Shown one piece after another: positions 1 to 5,444 of a DNA stretch of 10,453 bases. This DNA comes from Actinomycetales bacterium (GTDB lineage: Bacteria; Actinomycetota; Actinomycetes; Actinomycetales; Cellulomonadaceae), in contig JAAYZM010000440.1 of the NCBI GenBank assembly GCA_012514835.1, positions 1 to 10,453 on the forward strand, given 5' to 3'. A model generated the notes under the pieces. That model worked only from the letters and a program-made list of their open reading frames with translations, ran no database searches and had not been told where the DNA came from. Position 1 is the stretch's first letter, and each line of letters begins with the position of its first letter. A program made the translations under genes and the position numbers.

Positions 1-60
1 CTCCTGGTGGCCGCCACCCCGGCCCACGCCACCCAGGTCCGCACGCAGCTGCTCCCCTGA
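1..60 (+). CDS. C-terminal end of an unidentified plus-strand gene (partial)
   Basis: Frame 1 is open from the window edge to a TGA at 58-60. All 19 sense codons end in G or C, which is the codon pattern of the real genes here and is not matched by the neighbouring frame. The visible residues (about 19, ending in a Leu-Leu-Pro tail) carry no motif that I can assign to a family. The gene converges on the HTH-MurA gene, and the strong dyad at 79-146 lies just past its stop, as expected for a shared terminator. The function is unknown. The call rests only on codon composition and context. Confidence 0.45.
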   Translation, partial: LLVAATPAHATQVRTQLLP

Positions 61-78
61 GGCCCACCCACCCCCTCG

Positions 79-146
79 CGAGGTAGTGAGTCTGGCGCGA
101 GGTAGTGACGGTTTCATCACTACCCCGCGCGAAGATCACTACCTCG
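79..146. terminator. Two-tier dyad between convergent genes; likely bidirectional terminator or REP-like repeat
   Basis: A GAGGTAGTGA core occurs twice directly (80-89, 99-108). Its complement TCACTACC occurs twice (117-124, 136-143). Both pairs are exactly 19 bp apart, and the whole block is symmetric about 112.5. Folded as RNA it gives an inner stem of 14 pairs with one mismatch (95-108 with 117-130) and an 8-base loop. An outer stem of 11 pairs follows (79-89 with 136-146), separated by a short internal loop. It lies between the stop of the left-edge gene (60) and the stop of the HTH-MurA gene (191), so terminating both genes is the simplest role. No U-tract is present, as is common in high-GC actinobacteria. 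The doubled, spaced arrangement is more elaborate than a simple terminator and resembles a dispersed palindromic element. Confidence 0.65.
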
Positions 147-190
147 GCGACGGGTGGGGCGGGAGGGTGTACTGCCGGGGCGGGGGTGGG

Positions 191-1741
191 TCAGTCGCGG
201 AAGGTCTCGATGCGGGCGCCCAGGGAGACGAGGCGCTCCTGGAGCTGTTCGTAGCCGCGCGCGATGATGTCGACGTTGCGCAGCACGGAAGTGCCCTTCG
301 CGGCGAGCATGCCGAGCAGGATGACGACGGCGGGGCGCAGGGCGGGCGGGCAGCTCACCTCGGCACCCGACCAGTGGGTGGGTCCCTGGACGTCGAGCCG
401 GTGGGCGTCGAGCAGCCGTACGTCCGCGCCAAGGCGCGTGAGGTCCGTGAGGTGGATCGCCCGGCCCTCGTACACCCAGTCGTGGATGAGGGTCTTGCCC
501 TGCGCGCACGCTGCGATGACGGCGAAGAACGGCAGGTTGTCGATGTTCAGGCCCGGGAAGGGCATGGGGTGGATCTTGTCGATCGGGGCGCGCAGCGTGC
601 TCGGGAGCACCGTGACGTCCACGAGGCGGGTCCGGCCGTTGTGGGCCAGGTACTCGGGGGTGATCTCGTAGCGCAGCCCCATCTCCGCGAGCGTCGCGAG
701 CTCGATCTCCATGAACTCGATCGGCACGCGCGCCACGGTGATCTCCGAGCCCGTCACGATGCCCGCGGTGAGGAGGCTCATCGCCTCGACCGGGTCCTCG
801 GAGACGAAGTACTCGACGTCCGCGTCGATCTCGGTGCGCCCGTGGACGCTCAGCGTCGTGGTGCCGATCCCGTCGATGCGCACCCCGAGCAGCTCGAGGA
901 AGAAGCACAGGTCCTGGACCATGTAGTTGGGGCTCGCGTTGCGGATCGTGGTGATCCCCCCACGCCGGGCCGCCGCCATGATCGCGTTCTCCGTCACGGT
1001 GTCACCACGCTCGGTGAGGACCACGGAACGGTCCGCGCCGTCGTCGGGCGTGACGCTCGAGCGGTACAGCCCGCCCGTCGTCTCGACGGACAGCCCGAAG
1101 GGGCGCAGCGCGATGAGGTGGGGCTCGACGGTGCGGGTGCCGAGGTCGCAACCGCCCGCGTAGGGCAGGTCGAACGTGCTCTCGAGGCCCAGGAGCGGGC
1201 CCAGGAACATGATGATCGAGCGGGTGCGGCGGGCCGTCTCGACGTCGATCGACGCGAGGTCGAGCCGCTCGGGGACGTTGATCTCGAGGTCCCGGCCGTC
1301 CGTGGACCACACGGCGCGCACGCCGATGCTGCGCAGCACGTCGACGATCCGGTCCACCTCGACGATCCGTGCGACGTGGCGCAAGCGCGTGGTGCCGCGG
1401 TTGAGCAGTGCGGCGCACAGCAGCGCGACGGCGGCGTTCTTCGAGGAGTTCACCTCGATGCGCCCGGAGAGCTGGTGCCCGCCCTCGACGCGCAGGTGGG
1501 AGTGGCGGGGGCCGATCGTCACGAGCTCGGAGTCGAGCGCCTCGCTGATGCGCGTGATCATGTCGAGCGTGATGTTCTGCCCGCCCTGCTCGACGCGGTG
1601 GATGGCGCTCTGGCTCGTGCCGAGCCGCTCGGCGAGCTGGGTCTGCGTGAGGCCCTGGTGCTGGCGGGCGGAACGGATGAGGGCGCCGATGCGCGAGAGG
1701 TTCTCGGAGTGCTCGGTCGCAAGCTCGGTGGTGGCCGTCAT
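191..1741 (-). CDS. MurA-like UDP-GlcNAc 1-carboxyvinyltransferase with N-terminal XRE helix-turn-helix domain
   Basis: The 516-residue protein joins two parts. Residues 14-72 form a Cro/C1 (XRE) helix-turn-helix with the typical LTQTQLAERLGTSQSAIHRVE pattern. Residues 85-516 match the EPSP-synthase-fold enzyme MurA, which transfers enolpyruvate from PEP to UDP-GlcNAc in the first committed step of peptidoglycan synthesis in the cytoplasm. Catalytic positions known from E. coli MurA are all matched: Lys in SKNAA (K101), Cys loop GGCDLG (C198) with Arg five residues on (R203), Asp in PGLNID (D401), and Arg at R427, R469 and R495. Ordinary MurA is about 420 residues with no DNA-binding domain, so this is probably a second paralogue, either active or regulatory. 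The Cys predicts fosfomycin sensitivity if it is active. I chose ATG 1741, preceded by GGTGG. An in-frame GTG at 1759 adds six residues and could be a leaderless start. The gene stands alone, with candidate operators upstream. Confidence 0.93.
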   Translation of the reverse strand: MTATTELATEHSENLSRIGALIRSARQHQGLTQTQLAERLGTSQSAIHRVEQGGQNITLDMITRISEALDSELVTIGPRHSHLRVEGGHQLSGRIEVNSSKNAAVALLCAALLNRGTTRLRHVARIVEVDRIVDVLRSIGVRAVWSTDGRDLEINVPERLDLASIDVETARRTRSIIMFLGPLLGLESTFDLPYAGGCDLGTRTVEPHLIALRPFGLSVETTGGLYRSSVTPDDGADRSVVLTERGDTVTENAIMAAARRGGITTIRNASPNYMVQDLCFFLELLGVRIDGIGTTTLSVHGRTEIDADVEYFVSEDPVEAMSLLTAGIVTGSEITVARVPIEFMEIELATLAEMGLRYEITPEYLAHNGRTRLVDVTVLPSTLRAPIDKIHPMPFPGLNIDNLPFFAVIAACAQGKTLIHDWVYEGRAIHLTDLTRLGADVRLLDAHRLDVQGPTHWSGAEVSCPPALRPAVVILLGMLAAKGTSVLRNVDIIARGYEQLQERLVSLGARIETFRD

Positions 1742-1754
1742 GGGGCCACCGTAA

Positions 1755-1766
1755 CTCACAGGTGAG
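1755..1766. promoter_or_regulatory. Candidate operator 1 (CTCAC-AG-GTGAG palindrome)
   Basis: Perfect 5-bp arms flank a 2-bp centre immediately upstream of the ATG at 1741, covering the alternative GTG at 1759. On the minus strand the site reads TATCTCACCTGTG (1769-1757). A similar TATCTCACCGTG lies at 1841-1852 on the plus strand. XRE-type repressors bind short dyads near their own promoters, so autoregulation by the fused HTH is a reasonable inference but is unproven. An A/T-rich CAATAT (1772-1767, minus) next to it could be a -10 element. Confidence 0.35.
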
Positions 1767-1834
1767 ATATTGGCGCGCCCGAGCGCGGCGATTCGGGGAC
1801 TCTGCCCGCTCTGGCCAGCGAGATCATGCGTGAA

Positions 1835-1848
1835 GTGAGGTATCTCAC
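1835..1848. promoter_or_regulatory. Candidate operator 2 (GTGAG-GTAT-CTCAC palindrome)
   Basis: Perfect 5-bp arms flank a 4-bp centre, 12 bp past the stop of the exonuclease gene and about 95 bp upstream of the HTH-MurA start. It shares the nine bases TATCTCACC with operator 1 in the opposite orientation. The two sites sit at the two ends of a roughly 118-bp gap that holds little else. It could instead be part of a terminator for the exonuclease gene, but the stem is short. Confidence 0.33.
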
Positions 1849-1859
1849 CGTGCTCGCGG

Positions 1860-2564
1860 TCAGGGTGTCAGGGGCCAGTCGAGCCCCGCGCCGGGCCCCT
1901 CGTAGCCCTGCCGGGCCCGCCACGCGTTGAAGTTCTCCGCCCAGCGGCGGTGGCCGGTGACCTGCGACTCGTGGAGCGCGTCGAGCTCGAGCGCGCCGAT
2001 CGCGGGGTACCTGGACACAAGGGCCGCGAGGACGTCGAGGGTCGCGACCACGTCGACGTCGGCGGAGTGCAGCCCGCCTGCGTCCGGGGTCACGCCGTAC
2101 ACCTCGCACAGCACCCCGAGCGTGCGCTTTCCCTTGCGGTAGCGGTCGTGCTCGCGGTCCAGCACGAGCGGGTCGATCACGGGGCGCAGCGGTCCGCCCA
2201 CGCGCTCTGCGACCGTGAGCAGCCCGTGGCGGCGCAGCTCCGCCTCGATGAGCGTGAGGTCGTAGCACGCGTTGAACGCCACGACGGGAGTTCCCGTGGA
2301 GAACGCCTTCGCGAGCTCGGACGCGACTTCCTCGAGCGCCTCGACGGGTGGGCGTCCGTGCGCGCGCGCATGCTCCGTGGTGATGCCGTGCACCGCGGCG
2401 GCCCCCGCGGGGATCTCGATCCCGGGGTCCACGAGCCACGTGCTCGCCGTCGTCCCCGTCGCGTCCCTGCGCACCAGGGCGACCGTGACGACGCGGTCTC
2501 GCGCGGGGTCCACCCCCGTGGTCTCCGTGTCGAAGCCCAGCAGGGCCCCGTCCTTCCAGCTCAT
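1860..2564 (-). CDS. DnaQ-like DEDDh 3'-5' exonuclease (epsilon-type)
   Basis: This 234-residue protein has the three exonuclease motifs of the DEDDh family: Exo I FDTETTG (D12, E14), Exo II FNACYDLTLI (D102) and Exo III HSADVD (H166, D171). These residues bind two metal ions and remove 3'-terminal nucleotides. The family includes the proofreading subunit of DNA polymerase III and related repair or RNA-processing enzymes, and sequence alone does not say which substrate is used here. Residues 1-185 are the catalytic domain. A tail of about 50 residues rich in Trp and charged residues follows. There is no BRCT or GIY-YIG domain. The ATG at 2564 is supported by AAGGGGA about eight bases upstream. 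The gene is divergent from guaB3, 86 bp away. Confidence 0.92.
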   Translation of the reverse strand: MSWKDGALLGFDTETTGVDPARDRVVTVALVRRDATGTTASTWLVDPGIEIPAGAAAVHGITTEHARAHGRPPVEALEEVASELAKAFSTGTPVVAFNACYDLTLIEAELRRHGLLTVAERVGGPLRPVIDPLVLDREHDRYRKGKRTLGVLCEVYGVTPDAGGLHSADVDVVATLDVLAALVSRYPAIGALELDALHESQVTGHRRWAENFNAWRARQGYEGPGAGLDWPLTP

Positions 2565-2595
2565 CTCGTTTCCCCTTCGTCGTGCGTGATCTCAG

Positions 2596-2611
2596 GGTGG
2601 CAGACGCCACC
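2596..2611. repeat. 6-bp inverted repeat between divergent exonuclease and guaB3 genes
   Basis: GGTGGC and GCCACC arms flank an AGAC centre, in the 86-bp divergent gap. It lies in the presumed leader of the exonuclease gene and about 25 bp upstream of the proposed guaB3 -10 box, so it could be a regulator site overlapping the guaB3 -35 region. It is short, and in DNA this GC-rich it may be chance. Confidence 0.25.
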
Positions 2612-2636
2612 GACACCGCCCGTCAGGCCCACCGAG

Positions 2637-2642
2637 TAACCT
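2637..2642 (+). promoter_or_regulatory. Putative -10 box (TAACCT) for leaderless guaB3
   Basis: TAACCT fits the actinobacterial -10 pattern TANNNT and ends eight bases before the GTG at 2651, so transcription could begin at or near the start codon. No Shine-Dalgarno sequence precedes that GTG, which agrees with a leaderless message. No convincing -35 hexamer is visible. Confidence 0.5.
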
Positions 2643-2650
2643 TGCCTCTC

Positions 2651-3772
2651 GTGACCAGTGACATCGAGATCGGACGCGGCAAGCGGGCGCGGCGCGCGTA
2701 CACCTTCGACGACATCGCCGTGGTGCCCTCGCGGCGCACGCGCGACCCGGAGGAGGTCTCGGTCGGCTGGCAGATCGACGCCTACCACTTCGAGCTGCCC
2801 GTCATCGCGGCGCCCATGGACTCCGTGATGAGCCCGGACACCGCCGTCGCGCTCGGTCAGGCGGGCGGGCTCGGGGTGCTCGACCTCGAAGGCCTGTGGA
2901 CCCGTTACGAGGACCCGCGCCCCCTCATCGAGGAGATCGCGAGCCTCGGCGAGGACGCGATCGGCCGCATGCAGGAGATCTACGCCGCGCCCATCCAGCG
3001 CGAGCTCATCACCGAGCGCCTGCGCGAGATCCGCGCCGCGGGCGTCACCGTGGCGGGCTCCCTCTCGCCGCAGCGCACGCAGGAGTACTGGAAGACGGTC
3101 GTGGACGCGGGCGTCGACCTGTTCGTGATCCGCGGCACCACCGTCTCGGCCGAGCATGTCTCCGGGCGCGCCGAGCCGCTCAACCTCAAGCGCTTCATCT
3201 ACGAGCTCGACGTCCCCGTCATCGTGGGCGGCGCCGCGACCTACACGGCCGCGCTGCACCTCATGCGCACGGGCGCCGCGGGCGTCCTCGTGGGCTTCGG
3301 TGGCGGCGCCGCGCACACCACGCGCCAGTCGCTCGGCATCCACGCCCCCATGGCCACGGCCGTCGCGGACGTCGCGGCAGCCCGGCGTGACTACCTCGAC
3401 GAGTCCGGCGGCCGCTACGTCCACGTGATCGCCGACGGCGGTGTGGGCCGCTCGGGCGACCTCGTCAAGGCCGTCGCGTGCGGCGCCGACGCCGTGATGA
3501 TCGGTGCCGCGCTCGCCCGCGCTGCCGAGGCTCCCGGCCAGGGCTGGCACTGGGGCCCCGAGGCCCACCACGCGAAGCTGCCCCGCGGCGAGCGCGTCCA
3601 CGTCGGCACGGCCGGCACGCTCGAGCAGATCCTCTTCGGCCCCGGCCACACGGCCGACGGCACCCTCAACCTCATCGGTGCGCTGCGCCGCGCGATGGCC
3701 ACGACCGGCTACTCCGACCTCAAGGAGTTCCAGCGCATCGAGGTCGTCGTGTCCCCCTACAACCGGAGCTGA
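2651..3772 (+). CDS. guaB3: GuaB3-family IMP dehydrogenase-related protein
   Basis: This 373-residue TIM-barrel protein carries the GuaB3 signature EIGRGKRARRAYTFDDIAVV near the start. It keeps the IMP phosphate-binding ADGGVGRSGDL (261-271) and the glycine-rich loop GFGGG (215-219). It lacks the CBS pair of full-length GuaB (about 500 residues). In IMPDH the loop after the glycines ends in a catalytic Cys-Thr-Thr-Arg. Here it reads HTTR (222-225), so the nucleophile is replaced by His. Mycobacterial GuaB3 also lacks this Cys, and cyanobacterial GuaB3, which is active, keeps it. Oxidation of IMP to XMP by this protein is therefore doubtful; it may act on another purine nucleotide or regulate. 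GTG 2651 is preferred over an ATG at 2582 because family members begin just before EIGRG and a -10 box sits upstream. One base separates its stop from gabD2. Confidence 0.95.
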   Translation: MTSDIEIGRGKRARRAYTFDDIAVVPSRRTRDPEEVSVGWQIDAYHFELPVIAAPMDSVMSPDTAVALGQAGGLGVLDLEGLWTRYEDPRPLIEEIASLGEDAIGRMQEIYAAPIQRELITERLREIRAAGVTVAGSLSPQRTQEYWKTVVDAGVDLFVIRGTTVSAEHVSGRAEPLNLKRFIYELDVPVIVGGAATYTAALHLMRTGAAGVLVGFGGGAAHTTRQSLGIHAPMATAVADVAAARRDYLDESGGRYVHVIADGGVGRSGDLVKAVACGADAVMIGAALARAAEAPGQGWHWGPEAHHAKLPRGERVHVGTAGTLEQILFGPGHTADGTLNLIGALRRAMATTGYSDLKEFQRIEVVVSPYNRS

Positions 3773-3773
3773 C

Positions 3774-5387
3774 ATGGTGAGCGAGCAGCCGGCCTTCGCC
3801 GTCGCCGACCCGGAGTCCGACCCGCGCGCCACGTACGCGCTCGAGCCGGAGGAGGTCGCCTCGCTCACGGCACGGCTCGTCACCTCCCGCGAGGGAGGTT
3901 CGACGACGACGACGGCGCCCGCCACGGGAGCCCCGCTCGCGAGCGTGCCCCTCGCGACGGCCGACGACGTGCACCGGGCCGCCGCGCAGGCGAGGCTCGC
4001 CCAGCGCGCGTGGGCCGCGACGCCCGTGCGCGAGCGCGCGAAGGTGCTGCTGCGCTTCGGTGACCTGCTCCTCGACGGGCAGTCGGACGTGCTCGACCTG
4101 ATCCAGCTCGAGTCCGGCAAGGCGCGCCTGCATGCGTTCGAAGAGGTGTATGACCTCGCCTCGATCGCCCGACACCTGGGCGTGCGGGGCCCCGGCTACC
4201 TCGCCACGCGCCGTGAGGCGGGCATGGTCCCGGGCCTCACGAGCGTGCGCGTGCACCACCGGCCCGCGGGTCTCGTGGGCGTCATCACGCCGTGGAACTA
4301 CCCGCTCAACCTGCCGATCGGCGACTCGATCGCGGCGCTCCTCGCGGGCAACGCGGTGCTCCTCAAGCCGGACACCCAGACGGTGCTCTCCGCGCTGTGG
4401 GGGGCCGAGCAGCTCGAGGCGGCCGGGCTGCCCGCCGGGGTGCTCCAGGTGGTCGCGGGCGACGGGGCCGTGGGGGCCGCCGTCGTCGACGCCGTGGACC
4501 ACGTCGCGTTCACGGGCTCCACCGCGACGGGCCGCGTCGTCGCCGCCGCGGCGGCGCGCAACCTGACCTCCTCGACGCTCGAGCTGGGCGGGAAGAACGC
4601 CCTCTACGTGGCCGAGGACGTGGACGTCGAGACGGCCGCCGAGGGTGCCGTGCGCGCGTGCTTCGCGGGCGCTGGCCAGGTGTGCGTCTCGGTCGAGCGG
4701 ATCTACGTGCACCACGCCGTCGCGGACGAGTTCACGCTCGCGTTCGTGCGCCGCATCAAGGCGTTGCGCCTCGGTGGCGGGCTCGACTACACGAACGACG
4801 TCGGCTCGATCACCACGCAGGCCCAGCTCGAGAAGATCGTCACGCACTTCGACGACGCCGTCGCCAAGGGTGCGCGCGTCCTCGTGGGCGGTGTGCACCG
4901 CACGGACCTCGGGCCGCTGTTCTTCGAGCCGACCGTGCTCGCGGACGTCTCCACGGACGCGGAGTGCGCGCGCGAGGAGACCTTCGGGCCCCTCGTCGCG
5001 CTGTACCGCGTCGGGTCCGACGACGAGGCCGTCGCGGCCATCAACGACTCCGACATGGGGCTCAACGTGAGCCTCTGGACCGCGTCCGAGCGGCGCGGGC
5101 GCGCGATCGCGGACCGGGTGCGCGCGGGGATCGTCAACATCAACGAGGGCTACGCGGCGGCCTGGTCCGCGTACGGCGCCCCCGTGGGTGGATGGGGCGC
5201 GTCGGGGCTCGGCGCGCGGCACGGCCGGGAGGGTGTCCTCGCGACCACCCTCACGCAGACGGTGGCTGCCCAGCGGCTCGCCCACCGCGGGCTCGGCCTG
5301 CGCCGCTTCTACGAGCTGCCCGGCGAGCAGACCGCCACGATCTTCACCGGGGTGCTGCGCGCGCTGCGGGCCGCGCGGATGCCGTAG
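3774..5387 (+). CDS. gabD2: Succinic semialdehyde dehydrogenase, NADP-type (GabD2)
   Basis: This 537-residue aldehyde dehydrogenase-superfamily enzyme should oxidise succinic semialdehyde to succinate in the cytoplasm, feeding GABA or 2-oxoglutarate-derived carbon into the TCA cycle. Visible hallmarks are TPWNYP (catalytic Asn 175), LLKPD with cofactor-binding Lys 198, FTGSTATG (247-253), ELGGKN (general base Glu 270) and GQVCVSVERIYV (nucleophile Cys 304). The Cys-x-Ser-x-Glu-Arg context and the SAYGAPVGGWGASGLGARHG segment closely resemble mycobacterial GabD2 (Rv1731-like). About 40 extra N-terminal residues precede the ALDH core, so the start could lie slightly downstream. A GGAG five bases before ATG 3774, inside the end of guaB3, supports this start and implies translational coupling. 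No metabolic link to GuaB3 is obvious beyond NAD(P) chemistry. Confidence 0.93.
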   Translation: MVSEQPAFAVADPESDPRATYALEPEEVASLTARLVTSREGGSTTTTAPATGAPLASVPLATADDVHRAAAQARLAQRAWAATPVRERAKVLLRFGDLLLDGQSDVLDLIQLESGKARLHAFEEVYDLASIARHLGVRGPGYLATRREAGMVPGLTSVRVHHRPAGLVGVITPWNYPLNLPIGDSIAALLAGNAVLLKPDTQTVLSALWGAEQLEAAGLPAGVLQVVAGDGAVGAAVVDAVDHVAFTGSTATGRVVAAAAARNLTSSTLELGGKNALYVAEDVDVETAAEGAVRACFAGAGQVCVSVERIYVHHAVADEFTLAFVRRIKALRLGGGLDYTNDVGSITTQAQLEKIVTHFDDAVAKGARVLVGGVHRTDLGPLFFEPTVLADVSTDAECAREETFGPLVALYRVGSDDEAVAAINDSDMGLNVSLWTASERRGRAIADRVRAGIVNINEGYAAAWSAYGAPVGGWGASGLGARHGREGVLATTLTQTVAAQRLAHRGLGLRRFYELPGEQTATIFTGVLRALRAARMP

Positions 5388-5410
5388 CCCTCTGCGGGCT
5401 GCGTGTCGCT

Positions 5411-5428
5411 CGCGCTGGTCTTTGCGCG
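5411..5428. terminator. Weak hairpin between convergent gabD2 and ligD
   Basis: CGCGC and GCGCG arms flank an 8-base loop in the 57-bp gap between two stop codons. The stem is only five pairs with no U-tract. The position is right for a shared terminator, but the support is thin. Confidence 0.25.
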
Positions 5429-5444
5429 CAGTCAGGCTCGGGGC

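Noticed and set aside
86..1765. Long plus-strand open frame (559 codons) opposite the HTH-MurA gene
   Set aside because: Its product is a compositionally biased string of Arg, Asp, Val and Gly with no family likeness. Long antisense frames are expected in such GC-rich DNA, and the minus strand encodes a recognisable enzyme.
2582..2650. Upstream ATG extending GuaB3 by 23 residues
   Set aside because: The extension has no family similarity and would cover the likely -10 box. The GTG at 2651 gives the usual family N-terminus.
3720..5285. Long minus-strand open frame (521 codons) opposite gabD2
   Set aside because: Arg/Gly/His-rich translation without motifs. The plus-strand frame holds a complete aldehyde dehydrogenase active site.
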